In this document: positions 38,416-47,822 of the stretch, piece by piece
Layout: every line of letters starts with the position of its first letter
Position numbering within the stretch: the first letter of the stretch is position 1
From: Vibrio atypicus
GTDB taxonomy: Bacteria > Pseudomonadota > Gammaproteobacteria > Enterobacterales > Vibrionaceae
NCBI RefSeq assembly: GCF_009811315.1
Contig: NZ_BLID01000002.1
Span: forward strand, 481,831 to 545,830
DNA length: 64,000 bases
Reading direction: 5' to 3'
Program-made: the position numbers and the translations under genes
The notes under the pieces: model-generated
Told to the model about the DNA's origin: nothing
Databases searched by the model: none
The model's input: the letters and a program-made list of their open reading frames with translations, nothing else

Positions 38416-38743
38416 GAGGGTTTCCTAACGAATTGATTTAAATCAAAAAAATAATGAAGATATGAAGTGTCTTGAAATGAGTTTCTTATTGAAAGGATGC
38501 ATGATGAAAAGTCAATTATCAAGTGTACGGTATACTTTATTGTGTTTTGGTGTTCGCTCTTTACTTGAAATGGCTCGCAAATATACGAATTGCAAATAAT
38601 AGCAGTGTTAACAAAATGTTTTATTTTGATGGTTTGTGTTTCTGTGCAATATGTGTCTTAAAGAAAGCCAAATATCGAATACAAATGTGATAGTCTTTGC
38701 CGAATAATTACCGTAACCAATTGATGGCATAAGAGAGGTGAGT
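38416..38743. other. Divergent intergenic region between MCP and NTF2-like gene
   Basis: About 330 AT-rich bases hold the promoters of the two divergent genes. I looked for sigma-28 and sigma-54 promoter spacing and found no acceptable match, and I see no coding frame. Confidence 0.4.
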
Positions 38744-39127
38744 ATGGACGCAAAACAGACGGTATTGTCATTTTGGCAAGCGATGGAAAGTAATGACTTT
38801 TATGCAGCTAGCGAGTGGTTAGATGAGAGGTATGAAGGTATCTGGCCGCAATCCTCGGAAGTTATTCGGGGAAGAGATAACTTTGCAGCTTTAAACTCAG
38901 CTTATCCTGCGGATGGTTTGTGGCGATTTACCATCAACTCGATTGTCGCCGAGGGTAATCAAGTCGTGACAGATGTTTCAGTGACTGATGGTAACAGGCA
39001 GGACAGAGTGATTACTTTCTCTACCGTTAAAGGTGGTCTTATAATGAAGCAGGTCGAGTTTTGGCCAGACAACTACCCAGCACCAGAATGGCGGGCGGAG
39101 TGGGTAGAGCGTCTTATCGCTGACTAA
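38744..39127 (+). CDS. SnoaL/NTF2-like protein
   Basis: This 127-residue protein has an NTF2-like fold: VLSFWQAMESNDFYAASEWL at the N-terminus, GRDNFAALNSAYP, and the C-terminal MKQVEFWPDNYPAPEWRAEW strand. The ATG at 38744 is preceded by AGAGGTG; a GTG two codons earlier is in frame. Family members are small ketosteroid-isomerase-like enzymes or binding proteins. Function unknown. Confidence 0.82.
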   Translation: MDAKQTVLSFWQAMESNDFYAASEWLDERYEGIWPQSSEVIRGRDNFAALNSAYPADGLWRFTINSIVAEGNQVVTDVSVTDGNRQDRVITFSTVKGGLIMKQVEFWPDNYPAPEWRAEWVERLIAD

Positions 39128-39245
39128 GGGTATTGATTCCCTAAATATCTTTTCAACAATGACAGTCACTTGAACGTATTTTACGCACATAAGTGACTTA
39201 TGAGTGGGTGATGCATATTTCATAATTCTTTTATTACCCAACTCA

Positions 39246-40649
39246 ATGCCAATTCCCATGAAAGCTAGTGCTCAAAGCCCTGAAAGTCACTCTGTTCGCC
39301 TATTTGATCAAGCGCTTTTTAAAAGCATATTGACGATCGCAATTCCAGTTACGCTGCAAACAATTTTGTTTTCTAGTAAAGGGTTAGTTGACTTGATCAT
39401 GATTGGTCAACTGAGTGAACACGATATTGCAGCGGTGGGTGTCGCAGGAAGAGCCCTATTTGTTGCGACGATTCTCTTGTCTGGTGTGACAACCGGGGGC
39501 GCTATGTTAGCGGCTCAGTACTTTGGAGCCAAAGATAATTTTGGTGTGACTCGAAGTGTCGCGTTGACATGGATTATGTCGAGTCTTGCCGCTTTAATTC
39601 CGGTGTTGGGATTCTGGCTGTTTGGCGCCAATATTGTCGGTTTGTCGAGTCAACTGGATGTCGTCCAGTCTCTTGGTCATGACTACCTTCAGATTGCTGG
39701 TTTGAGTCTATTTTGTGTGGCCTTTTCGGGTAGCGTTGCCGCAGGCTTGCGCTCAATGCATCAAGCCTCAGTCAGTACCTGGTTGAGTGGTATTGGGATT
39801 GCTCTAAATATTTTCTTTAACTGGGTATTCATATTTGGCCGTTTGGGCGCTCCGGAATTGGGCTTAAAAGGTGCGGCGCTTGCAACTGTACTTAGCAGCG
39901 TTATCGAAGTCACTCTTACATTGTTGTACTTACAGATACGCAAGCACTCATTGCGATTCAACCGCAGTGTTATTCGAGAAGTAATGCGACTAAAACACGC
40001 GGCCCAGTTTGTTCGTTTAGCCATTCCAACGACGACCAACTTTCTATTATGGGCTGGCGGGCTATTTACCTATACCGCCATTATGGGTAAGAGCAGTGAC
40101 CTAGGGCTTGTGGTTCTCGCGGTAATGACGCCTATTGAAGCATTTTCACTGAGCTTTTTAGTCGGGATTGCGAATGCTTCTTCCGTTATCGTTGGAAATC
40201 ATTTAGGAGCCAATAACCCGAATCTCGCCTATAAGCATGCGATGGCTTTTACTCTTTTGGCGTTCATTGTCACGGTTATCGTTGCTATCACTATGTATCT
40301 ATCTAAGGCATGGGTTCTTGGAATGTTTACCGCCTTATCTGAAGAGGCAAGGGCGCTTGCAGACACCTTCTATACCATTGTTTGTTTTGGCATTGTTCTA
40401 CGTTCGTTACCCACAACCATGGTGGTAGGAGTACTTAGAGCCGGAGGCGATGTGAAGTTTTGCCTCTACCAAGATTTGTTTACGCAATGGGGCTTCGGTA
40501 TTCCTTTGGCAGCCATTGGCGGGTTGATATTAGGGCTCGCACCAGAGTGGGTATTTGCGATGTTTTTCCTTGAGACGTTGTTTAAATGGTTTGCTTGTAT
40601 CCACCGTTTTAGAAGTCGTAAGTGGATTAACTCTTTGGTGAGTGATTAA
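39246..40649 (+). CDS. MATE-family efflux transporter
   Basis: This protein of about 467 residues has 12 membrane segments and two MATE repeats. LTIAIPVTLQTILFSSKGLVDLIMIGQL opens the first, and LAIPTTTNFLLWAGGLFTYT opens the second. Starts at 39204 (GTG), 39246 (ATG) and 39258 (ATG) are all in frame with no clear ribosome-binding site; the first would add a hydrophobic stretch not usual for the family. Substrates are typically cationic drugs exported with Na+ or H+. Confidence 0.88.
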   Translation: MPIPMKASAQSPESHSVRLFDQALFKSILTIAIPVTLQTILFSSKGLVDLIMIGQLSEHDIAAVGVAGRALFVATILLSGVTTGGAMLAAQYFGAKDNFGVTRSVALTWIMSSLAALIPVLGFWLFGANIVGLSSQLDVVQSLGHDYLQIAGLSLFCVAFSGSVAAGLRSMHQASVSTWLSGIGIALNIFFNWVFIFGRLGAPELGLKGAALATVLSSVIEVTLTLLYLQIRKHSLRFNRSVIREVMRLKHAAQFVRLAIPTTTNFLLWAGGLFTYTAIMGKSSDLGLVVLAVMTPIEAFSLSFLVGIANASSVIVGNHLGANNPNLAYKHAMAFTLLAFIVTVIVAITMYLSKAWVLGMFTALSEEARALADTFYTIVCFGIVLRSLPTTMVVGVLRAGGDVKFCLYQDLFTQWGFGIPLAAIGGLILGLAPEWVFAMFFLETLFKWFACIHRFRSRKWINSLVSD

Positions 40650-40725
40650 GGTCAACGATTTCCATAGTGAGCGATTTTCATCTTGTAAATACAGTTATTG
40701 TTTATTTTAAAAATTTGAGGTTATC

Positions 40726-40956
40726 ATGAACTTAATTAGTTTGTATGAAGCATACGGCGTGACAATTGCCGTGGTGGTTTTCCTTGCGGTCTATGTTTTT
40801 ATCCATATGAAATATATCCGTCACCACGAAGCACATAAGCGTTTTTTAGCTGCTCTTTGGGAGTTGATGAAGAACACCATTCATGGTGAACATATCCGCA
40901 CAATGGGCTACAAGCACGAAAAAGAGCAAGCAAACATGAAACGCAATCAAGAATAG
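40726..40956 (+). CDS. Small single-helix membrane protein, unknown function
   Basis: A 76-codon gene with GAGG before the ATG. One transmembrane helix (about 10-28, YGVTIAVVVFLAVYVFIHM) is followed by a basic cytoplasmic tail rich in histidine and lysine (KYIRHHEAHKRF, GYKHEKEQANMKRNQE). I do not recognise the family. Confidence 0.7.
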   Translation: MNLISLYEAYGVTIAVVVFLAVYVFIHMKYIRHHEAHKRFLAALWELMKNTIHGEHIRTMGYKHEKEQANMKRNQE

Positions 40957-40988
40957 AAAGCGTTAGGATGAGAAAGTAAGGATGGCAT

Positions 40989-41534
40989 TTGTTTAAACTA
41001 GAAACAGCGCATTTAATATTGCGCGATATGCAGATTGATGATGAAGAGGCATTTGTTGCCATTTCTCAAGACGCAAAGTATCAGCGGTTTTATGACGAAT
41101 CAGATTGTGACCCAGACAAATATCGCCATCTTACTCATCTGTTCATTGAACAGTCTTTGGAGCAACCGCGTCAATCCTACCAACTCGCTATTGAACACAA
41201 ACAAAGTGGTCAGTTTATTGGTACTGTCTGTTTGCGTTTGGAATCAGATCGTCAGGCGTCAATAGGGTGTGGTCTCTCCCGAGGTTTTCAAGGTAGTGGT
41301 TTAATGGTCGAGGCGGCACAAGCGCTTATGCAATATGGCTTTGAACACCTTAACGTTCATAGGATGTATGCGGAAACCATCGCGAATAACCGCGCAGCAA
41401 TCAAATTATGCCAATCTTTGGGAATGCAGAAAGAAGCGCATTTTCGTTCACATCGTTTCTTTAAGCAGCAATGGTGGGATACCGTTGTCCTTGCCGTATT
41501 AAAACAAGACTGGAATCTTCCAAAATCGAGTTGA
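40989..41534 (+). CDS. GNAT-family N-acetyltransferase
   Basis: This 181-residue RimJ/RimL-type acetyltransferase starts with TTG at 40989, supported by AAGGA about 7 bases upstream and by a normal N-terminus for the family (LETAHLILRDMQIDDEEAF). The acetyl-CoA-binding region is IGCGLSRGFQGSGLMVEAAQ, followed by NVHRMYAETIANNRAAIKLC. Substrate unknown. Confidence 0.83.
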   Translation: MFKLETAHLILRDMQIDDEEAFVAISQDAKYQRFYDESDCDPDKYRHLTHLFIEQSLEQPRQSYQLAIEHKQSGQFIGTVCLRLESDRQASIGCGLSRGFQGSGLMVEAAQALMQYGFEHLNVHRMYAETIANNRAAIKLCQSLGMQKEAHFRSHRFFKQQWWDTVVLAVLKQDWNLPKSS

Positions 41535-41543
41535 TATTATTTA

Positions 41544-41559
41544 CGTGATCTATATCACC
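41544..41559 (+). promoter_or_regulatory. CRP/FNR-like palindrome upstream of ybiT
   Basis: CGTGA-N6-TCACC is a perfect GTGA-N6-TCAC palindrome with 8 of 10 consensus positions, 115-130 bases before the coding region. Confidence 0.4.
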
Positions 41560-41674
41560 TAATGCTCGAATCCGCTAGAATAGCTCCCTCATTCAACCTG
41601 TCCTTTTTTAACAGTAACTCGAAAGTGAACTAAGAGCTTGTTATTAAAAGATATTTACTTTCGAGGGCATCGCT

Positions 41675-43279
41675 ATCATAAGTACAGCTAATATCACCAT
41701 GCAGTTTGGCGCTGAGCCACTATTTGAAAATATTTCAGCGAAATTCGGCAACGGTAACCGTTACGGCCTTATCGGCGCTAATGGCTGTGGTAAATCTACC
41801 TTCATGAAGATCCTGAGTGGAGCATTGGCTCCAAGCTCAGGCAATGTCTCAATGACTCCTGGCCTTAAGCTCGGGGTGTTAAGCCAAGATCAATTTGCAT
41901 TTGAACAATACACAGTTATCGATACCGTGATTATGGGTGATCGTAAACTCTGGGAAGTGAAGCAAGAGCGTGATCGTATTTACTCATTACCTGAAATGAG
42001 TGAAGAAGATGGCATGAAAGTCGCTGAGCTTGAAAGTGAGTTTGCCGAAATGGATGGATATACCGCTGAAGCTCGCGCCGGTGATATTTTGATCCAAGCT
42101 GGCATCGAAGAAGCATTGCATTTTGGTCTAATGCAGCAAGTGGCACCTGGTTGGAAGCTACGTGTGTTGCTGGCACAGGCGCTATTTGCTAATCCCGATA
42201 TCTTATTGCTTGATGAACCAACCAACAACTTGGACATTCACACGATCAACTGGCTAGCTGAAGAGTTGAATCAGCGTAAATGCACCATGATCATTATTTC
42301 TCACGATCGCCACTTCTTAAATTCTGTGTGTACACACATGGCGGATATCGATTATGGAGAGTTGCGTATTTACCCAGGTAACTACGAGTACTTTTTGGAA
42401 GCTTCTGGTTTACGTCGTGAGCAATTGCTTGCGTCAAACGCGAAAAAAACGGCTGAAATCAATGAACTTCAAGAGTTTGTAAACCGATTTGGTGCGAATG
42501 CATCTAAGGCGAAACAGGCGAGTTCTCGTGCGAAGAAGATGGATAAAATCAAGCTCGATGAAGTGAAATCAAGCAGCCGAATCAGTCCATCGATTGACTT
42601 TGGCGAAGGTAAAAAACTTCACCGCCTAGCATTAGAGCTACAAGATCTTGGTCATGGCTTCGATGGCGAATTACTGTTTAAAAATGGCAATTTACTGTTG
42701 GAAGCGGGTAGTCGTTTAGCGGTTATTGGCGAAAACGGTGTCGGTAAGACAACACTCTTACGCTGCTTAGTTAAAGAACTAGAGCAAACCCAAGGCGTTG
42801 TGAAGTGGTCAGAAAATGCCTCGATTGGCTACTGCCCTCAAGACAGTAGTGCAGATTTTGATAATGATTTGTCTATTTTTGATTGGATCTCTCAGTGGCG
42901 AACGGCAAAGCATGATGACCTTATGGTACGTGGTATCTTAGGTCGCCTTTTGTTTACCGCTGATGACGCAAACAAAAAAGCACGAAACTGCTCAGGTGGT
43001 GAAAAGAACCGCTTACTATTTGGCAAATTGATGATGCAAGACATCAATGTGTTGGTGATGGACGAACCAACTAACCACATGGATATGGAAGCGATTGAAG
43101 CGCTTAACAGTGCGTTAAAGAATTATCAAGGTACATTGATCTTCGTGAGCCATGATAGAGAATTTGTCTCTTCGCTAGCGACCTCTATCATTGATGTAAA
43201 AGACAACGAGCTGATCAACTTCCAAGGTACTTTTGAAGAGTACCTCGACCACCAGAAAAAAGTGCTTAACGCGGCTTAG
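41675..43279 (+). CDS. ybiT: ABC-F ATPase YbiT, probably with a non-canonical AUC start
   Basis: This ABC-F translation factor-type protein has two ATPase domains and no membrane part. Walker A motifs are GANGCGKST and GENGVGKTT; Walker B/switch segments are [11 protein letters not shown] and [10 protein letters not shown]. The first ATG, at 41699, would drop the first beta strand of the fold. The frame is open upstream and reads ISTANIT immediately before it, as expected for YbiT, but no ATG, GTG or TTG occurs before the stop at 41645. A GAGGG site 8 bases before ATC at 41675 supports an AUC start giving [12 protein letters not shown]. If AUC is not used, the protein starts at 41699 (526 residues). 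Confidence 0.88.
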   Translation: MISTANITMQFGAEPLFENISAKFGNGNRYGLIGANGCGKSTFMKILSGALAPSSGNVSMTPGLKLGVLSQDQFAFEQYTVIDTVIMGDRKLWEVKQERDRIYSLPEMSEEDGMKVAELESEFAEMDGYTAEARAGDILIQAGIEEALHFGLMQQVAPGWKLRVLLAQALFANPDILLLDEPTNNLDIHTINWLAEELNQRKCTMIIISHDRHFLNSVCTHMADIDYGELRIYPGNYEYFLEASGLRREQLLASNAKKTAEINELQEFVNRFGANASKAKQASSRAKKMDKIKLDEVKSSSRISPSIDFGEGKKLHRLALELQDLGHGFDGELLFKNGNLLLEAGSRLAVIGENGVGKTTLLRCLVKELEQTQGVVKWSENASIGYCPQDSSADFDNDLSIFDWISQWRTAKHDDLMVRGILGRLLFTADDANKKARNCSGGEKNRLLFGKLMMQDINVLVMDEPTNHMDMEAIEALNSALKNYQGTLIFVSHDREFVSSLATSIIDVKDNELINFQGTFEEYLDHQKKVLNAA

Positions 43280-43329
43280 TTGGCCGCGTTAGAATCACGA
43301 AAGAAAACGAAGACTTCAGGACTGAAGAT

Positions 43330-43743
43330 ATGATGTCAGATCAAGAAAGAATTGAATTGCAGCAGAACAACCCATTGCATGGTTTAAAAATGGAAGACAT
43401 GTTGAAACAACTTGTCGATCATTATGGCTGGGAGATTCTGGATGCAGCTATGCGTATGAACTGCTTCAATACGAAGCCGACCATCGCGAGTAGTGTGAAA
43501 TACCTAAAGAAAACCGAGTGGGCAAGAGAGAAAGTCGAGAACTTCTATTTATATCGTTTTAAGCGTATGCCAAAAGCGTCAGAAGAAGAATATAACTTAC
43601 CGCCACGCGCTCGTACTTTTCCACACGGTCTGAAACCACGTGAGCCGATGGAGCTAACCGTAGAGTCTATTCTTGCCTCTCAAGCGAAAGCGGCCTCTGC
43701 CTATAAAGCGAGATCTTCTAAAGGACGCTATAACCGTCGCTGA
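43330..43743 (+). CDS. VF530-family DNA-binding protein (DUF2132)
   Basis: This 137-residue protein has a VF530 domain (about 15-80) with the hallmark NNPLHGLKMEDMLKQLVDHY and GWEILDAAMRMNCFN segments, then a basic tail (KARSSKGRYNRR). The family's Vibrio fischeri member gave the structure-based name. DNA binding is inferred from that fold. AGGA precedes the double ATG (43330 or 43333). A terminator follows. Confidence 0.86.
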   Translation: MMSDQERIELQQNNPLHGLKMEDMLKQLVDHYGWEILDAAMRMNCFNTKPTIASSVKYLKKTEWAREKVENFYLYRFKRMPKASEEEYNLPPRARTFPHGLKPREPMELTVESILASQAKAASAYKARSSKGRYNRR

Positions 43744-43770
43744 TTGTCTCAAATGACTAGATTGAATATT

Positions 43771-43801
43771 AAGCCAAGCTCGAAAGAGTTTGGCTTTTTT
43801 G
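43771..43801 (+). terminator. Rho-independent terminator
   Basis: AAGCCAAGCTC / GAGTTTGGCTT with a GAAA loop is followed by T6. Confidence 0.87.
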
Positions 43802-43994
43802 TTGCTTTATTGTAGGTATTCAATCCGTATTTCTCAGTATGTAAGAAATAAGTTGGTGTTAATTGTCATTAATTCTTAATTGGTAAGAATCTAAGCTTTT
43901 TGGATGCTAGTCAAAGAGGGCTTCAAAAGGCAACCTGATCCATCAACATATCTTCTGCACCGTTATTACAGGCAGAAAGTAGTAAGAGGATGTT

Positions 43995-45221
43995 ATGAAT
44001 CAGGTTATCTCCGTTGGTCCACAAGAATCTTTTTTAGTGGCAATTTGTGTGCTGTTTCTTGGTCAATTTATCAATGCGAAACTTCCAATACTGAAGCGAT
44101 TCAATATTCCTGAACCGATCGTTGGCGGTTTAGTTGTCGCGTTTTCTATTACCGTTATGCACTTTAAAGGCATTGATCTTGTGTTCGACTTACCGTTGCA
44201 AAACACGTTTATGCTGATGTTCTTTGCTACGGTGGGGTTAGCGGCCAACTATACGCAACTCATCAAAGGTGGGGCTAAGGTATTTATATTTCTTGCGGTT
44301 GCTTCAGTTTATATCTTGATCCAAAACGGTGTGGGTGTGTCGCTCGCAAGTATGCTTGGACTGGATCCACTAATGGGCTTGATTGCAGGCTCGATTACGT
44401 TATCTGGAGGTCATGGGACTGGAGCAGCTTGGTCACAAACTTTTCAAGAACAATATGGATTAAACAATGTGCTTGAGATCGCGATGGCATCTGCCACGTT
44501 TGGTTTGGTTGCTGGTGGCATAATCGGTAGCCCAGTGGCGCAGCGTTTGATAGAAAAGCTAGGCTTGGAGTCCTCTTACGGACGCAGTAATCAAAGCCAT
44601 CAAGAGTTCCCAAAATTAGTGACCTATAACGAACACGAAGAAGACCGCGTCACGGCGAAAAAAGTCGTCGAAGGTCTGTCTCTGATTTTACTTTGTGTCA
44701 CTGGCGCGAGTTATTTGGGCGAGTGGGTGAGCACCTTTGGTATTAAATGGCTAATGATTCCTGACTTTGTTTACGCACTCTTTATTGGGGTTGTAATTAC
44801 CAACCTGTTAGAGGTAACGAAAGTGCGTAAGCTAGATATCGAAACGGTGGATATTCTTGGTACGGTTTCACTATCACTATTCCTAGCAATGGCATTAATG
44901 AGTCTTAAGTTGTGGAACATCTTCGATTTAGCCATCCCGTTCTTAGTTATTCTGCTGGTTCAGTCGATTATATTGGCGATGTTCAGCTATTACGTGACAT
45001 TTAGAGTTATGGGGAGCAACTATGATGCGGCAGTGATTGCGAGCGGGCATTGCGGCTTTGGTTTAGGAGCAACGCCCACGGCTGTTATGAATATGGGTTC
45101 GATTGTGAATCGTTATGGACCGTCACCTCAGTCATTTATGGTCGTGCCTATCGTTGGCGCTTTCTTCATCGACATTGTCAATTTGGTCATATTGCAAGGT
45201 TGTATAGCGTTCCTTAAATAA
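43995..45221 (+). CDS. gltS: Sodium/glutamate symporter GltS
   Basis: This 408-residue transporter has about 10-12 hydrophobic segments and two inverted repeats. Family hallmarks are GSITLSGGHGTGAAW in the first and ASGHCGFGLGATPTAVMNMG in the second, the glycine-rich re-entrant loops of GltS. It imports glutamate with Na+. AGAGGATG precedes the ATG. It is a single gene. Confidence 0.94.
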   Translation: MNQVISVGPQESFLVAICVLFLGQFINAKLPILKRFNIPEPIVGGLVVAFSITVMHFKGIDLVFDLPLQNTFMLMFFATVGLAANYTQLIKGGAKVFIFLAVASVYILIQNGVGVSLASMLGLDPLMGLIAGSITLSGGHGTGAAWSQTFQEQYGLNNVLEIAMASATFGLVAGGIIGSPVAQRLIEKLGLESSYGRSNQSHQEFPKLVTYNEHEEDRVTAKKVVEGLSLILLCVTGASYLGEWVSTFGIKWLMIPDFVYALFIGVVITNLLEVTKVRKLDIETVDILGTVSLSLFLAMALMSLKLWNIFDLAIPFLVILLVQSIILAMFSYYVTFRVMGSNYDAAVIASGHCGFGLGATPTAVMNMGSIVNRYGPSPQSFMVVPIVGAFFIDIVNLVILQGCIAFLK

Positions 45222-45303
45222 ACCAAAGCAGAGCTTTATCAAACCTAAGATATGCGTATAATCGCCGCTCTGTTACGTCACTCTAATTGTTGATGAGTCA
45301 TCC

Positions 45304-45636
45304 ATGTCTAAATTGTTTTTTAAAGGTCGAATTGAAACTCGACAAAACCACGTTCTATCTGGTTACAACGTAAATCGTGACGTAAAAGCAGGAACGGAAG
45401 AAGCGCCGATTTCTGTTGTTGTGAACACCGAAGCGCGTAAAGCAGAGATTGAAGCATTAGCAAAAGAGCATTCAATCGTTGTTGATATCGTGATGGATGT
45501 GGAAAAAGAAGAGAACACGCTCGAATTAGAGACACTACTTAATAAGCCAAAAACGATGACGTTCGAAAAAACGCCAAATCGTAACGACCCATGCTCATGT
45601 GGTAGTGGCAAAAAATATAAGAAGTGTTGTGCTTGA
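45304..45636 (+). CDS. PBPRA1643-type SWIM/SEC-C metal-binding protein
   Basis: This 110-residue protein has an N-terminal domain (MSKLFFKGRIETRQNHVLSG) and a C-terminal zinc-binding SEC-C motif, DPCSCGSGKKYKKCC. The pattern matches the PBPRA1643 family seen in Vibrio and Photobacterium. The SEC-C motif usually binds zinc and contacts SecB or ribosomes, but this family's role is not known. A terminator follows immediately. Confidence 0.86.
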   Translation: MSKLFFKGRIETRQNHVLSGYNVNRDVKAGTEEAPISVVVNTEARKAEIEALAKEHSIVVDIVMDVEKEENTLELETLLNKPKTMTFEKTPNRNDPCSCGSGKKYKKCCA

Positions 45637-45638
45637 TG

Positions 45639-45664
45639 AAAACCGCCTCCGGGCGGTTTTTTGT
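45639..45664 (+). terminator. Rho-independent terminator
   Basis: AAAACCGCC / GGGCGGTTTT with a TCC loop is followed by further T. Confidence 0.87.
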
Positions 45665-45746
45665 TTCTTATCGTTAAACAGGTTGTAATTCTACGAAGTT
45701 GACAGTAACAATGTGGCTTGTGAATTCGTGACGCGAGGGAAACATC

Positions 45747-45995
45747 ATGATCAGCTGTAGTAATTACGATTATATTGAAATCGTCTGTTTATACCGATAC
45801 CCGGTGAGGTTGCAACTTCAATCTGGAGAAGTTTTTGAGGGTACTGCGTTGGACACGGCTCGCAATCAAGAACGTCAAGAGTGTATTAAAATTCAGGTAA
45901 ACGAAAGTGAGCAACTGGTGCAGCTTGATACCATCGCCAATTTAGAAGTCACTGTGGAAAACCCGCACATTAAAGGCAAAGTATCGATATCTTAG
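45747..45995 (+). CDS. rof: Rho-binding antiterminator Rof
   Basis: This 82-residue protein matches Rof (YaeO), which binds Rho and blocks its primary RNA site. Recognisable parts are CSNYDYIEIVCLYRYPVRLQ at the N-terminus and the SGEVFEGTALDT and IANLEVTVENPHI strands. It is of complete length. GCGAGGGAAAC lies upstream of the ATG and provides the ribosome-binding site. Confidence 0.85.
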   Translation: MISCSNYDYIEIVCLYRYPVRLQLQSGEVFEGTALDTARNQERQECIKIQVNESEQLVQLDTIANLEVTVENPHIKGKVSIS

Positions 45996-46106
45996 CCTTG
46001 ACTTGAATTTCTTCATCACTTTGCTTAACAATACCCTAATTATTATCGAACTCGTAAAGTGTTGCGGGTATATATCGTTCAAATCCACAATAAAAAGTAG
46101 TTAGTT

Positions 46107-46439
46107 ATGTCGCACCCACCATGCCCAAATTGTCAATCTGAATATGTTTACCCAGACCAAAATCACTTAGTGTGCCCAGAATGCGCGTACGAGTGGAATC
46201 CGGTTGAAGAGTTAGAAAACCGCTTCACTGTAAAGGATGCGAATGGCACCTTGCTGGAAGAAGGCGACAAAGTGACGTTAGCAAAAGATCTTAAAGTGAA
46301 AGGCAGTTCTTTGGTGTTAAAAATTGGTACCAAAGCGGTTGTTAGACGCATTGTAGAAGGCAAAGATCATCAACTAGATTGTAAAGTCGATGGCGCCGGA
46401 GAGATGATGGTGACGGCTATGTTTGTAAAGAAAGCTTAG
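46107..46439 (+). CDS. phnA: PhnA/YjdM-family zinc-ribbon protein
   Basis: This 110-residue protein has an N-terminal zinc ribbon with CPNC (near residue 6) and CPEC (near 27), then the PhnA domain ([20 protein letters not shown], and [20 protein letters not shown]). Despite the name it is not known to degrade phosphonates; E. coli YjdM is of unclear function. Complete for the family. Confidence 0.9.
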   Translation: MSHPPCPNCQSEYVYPDQNHLVCPECAYEWNPVEELENRFTVKDANGTLLEEGDKVTLAKDLKVKGSSLVLKIGTKAVVRRIVEGKDHQLDCKVDGAGEMMVTAMFVKKA

Positions 46440-46516
46440 CTAAAAGTACATTGCACTTCGTATTTAGCCTGTTTCTGCTCGTCACAATGGTTTGGATTTA
46501 TTATCCATTGTGGCGG

Positions 46517-47530
46517 TTATCGCCTGCGAAAACTTTGACTAGGCGACTCACCAAAACGACGTTTGTATTCTGCACTGAATCGTCCCATATGGGAGAATCC
46601 CCAACGCATTGCTACAGACGTGACGCTTTTCGCTTCGCTTGTAAGTAACTCTGTCCGTATTCTGTCTAGACGCAGATTTCGAAGGTATTGCATCGGAGTA
46701 ACACCGACAAAATCGCGAAAACCGGTATAGAGACTCCTAACACTCACTCCACAAAGACTTGCAAGAAACTCAACGGTAATGGATTCATGCGCATGCGCTT
46801 CTAGGTAATCTTGTGCTCGCTTGATGTGACGGGGGCGAATAGATGTACGTTGCTTATTCGACCTGTTCATATAAGAGTGTTGATGGCTGCTGAATAAGGT
46901 TGTTGCGACTAACTGGTTTATTTGACTGATAATAAGACGATTTTTCGTTAGCGAAGGGTTTGATTGTGAGTAGTAATCAACCAAATAAGACAGTACACAA
47001 ACCCACTCTGGGCTCTGTTGCCAATGAAAGCCAACGTCAAACATCAAGGGCTCATCAATATCATGCCCTAATATGCCAATAGCGGTTCGTTCCATAAGAG
47101 ATCGTGAGATTCGGATCATGAATTGATCGTTATCGTAGTCCCATGTCATATCCGTTGGGACATGAGGGTTTAACACCGACGCAAGTTGTATATTGGACTC
47201 TGTTTGGTCGTTCCCATTGACAACATGCGCACGTCCACTAAGGGGAATTTGAACACAGTAATAGTCTTGGATACTAGGGATGTGAATGGAGACACTAGAT
47301 CCATACCGTAGGCGATACAATGAAATATCATCAAAGGGCAGATAGTGCATGTTGGCATCGAGACGGTGGAAGTCATTGGTGATATGAAGTTCGTGCGGTG
47401 TCATTACGCGACCCACACTGGATTGAGCTTCTAAAAGGTTGTTGGATGTAAAAAGCAGACGCTTGGAAAGAGTGAGCTTATTTTTGAAATCGGAAAGATT
47501 GAATTTGGAAAAATCATTACCAGAGCTCAT
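46517..47530 (-). CDS. AraC-family regulator at the distal end of the catabolic cluster
   Basis: From the ATG at 47530 (GGAGG 6 bases upstream; an in-frame ATG at 47569 is less likely) the protein is 337 residues. It has an AraC-binding-like N-terminal domain (about 25-205) and a C-terminal double helix-turn-helix (AHESITVEFLASLCGVSVRS and SVAMRWGFSHMGRFSAEYKR). It is clearly paralogous to the regulator at 58588-59598: both contain VGRVM(T/K)PH, the same spacing throughout, and GFSHMGRFSAEYK. The pair probably controls the catabolic genes, possibly with indole-pathway compounds as effectors (the Acinetobacter iif cluster has an AraC regulator, IifR). Confidence 0.88.
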   Translation of the reverse strand: MSSGNDFSKFNLSDFKNKLTLSKRLLFTSNNLLEAQSSVGRVMTPHELHITNDFHRLDANMHYLPFDDISLYRLRYGSSVSIHIPSIQDYYCVQIPLSGRAHVVNGNDQTESNIQLASVLNPHVPTDMTWDYDNDQFMIRISRSLMERTAIGILGHDIDEPLMFDVGFHWQQSPEWVCVLSYLVDYYSQSNPSLTKNRLIISQINQLVATTLFSSHQHSYMNRSNKQRTSIRPRHIKRAQDYLEAHAHESITVEFLASLCGVSVRSLYTGFRDFVGVTPMQYLRNLRLDRIRTELLTSEAKSVTSVAMRWGFSHMGRFSAEYKRRFGESPSQSFRRR

Positions 47531-47822
47531 TTCAACCTCCACAAGGGTATTGCAAAACCAGATATACAACTACATGCCCCAATGGTTTTGGGGACTGATT
47601 CAACAGTGAGTCTCCCACCAAACTTCTTGCAGACGCGATGACTTTTATAAACAAAACGATCCAAGGTGAATTAACATACTTTTAATATTTCGCTTTATTT
47701 GATGATTGTGCTATCCAAAAAGTGCAGTCGTTATCCACTTTCTGCCAATTGGGGTGACTTTTGCTACTTATATGGTGGATAAGCGGGAGAGGGGGCTCCC
47801 GCTTATCAAGGTGCTAAAAAGG
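47531..47822. other. Gap between the maleate isomerase stop and the AraC gene
   Basis: About 290 bases hold the promoter of the leftward regulator and the hairpin at 47778-47807. No coding frame with a ribosome-binding site is visible. Confidence 0.4.
47778..47807 (-). terminator. Hairpin ending the lower catabolic operon
   Basis: GATAAGCGGGAG and CTCCCGCTTATC form a perfect 12-base stem around AGGGGG, 16 bases beyond the maleate isomerase stop. There is no T run on either side, so it may end or stabilise the operon message. Confidence 0.55.

Noticed and set aside
38416..38743. Sigma-28 or sigma-54 promoter for the chemoreceptor gene
   Set aside because: Half-matches (TTATCAAG...CTTTA and TGGC...TTGC) have the wrong spacing.
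46483..46512. CACAATGG...CCATTGTG repeat between phnA and the AraC gene as a terminator
   Set aside because: A loop of about 14 and no T run; possible but not supportable.
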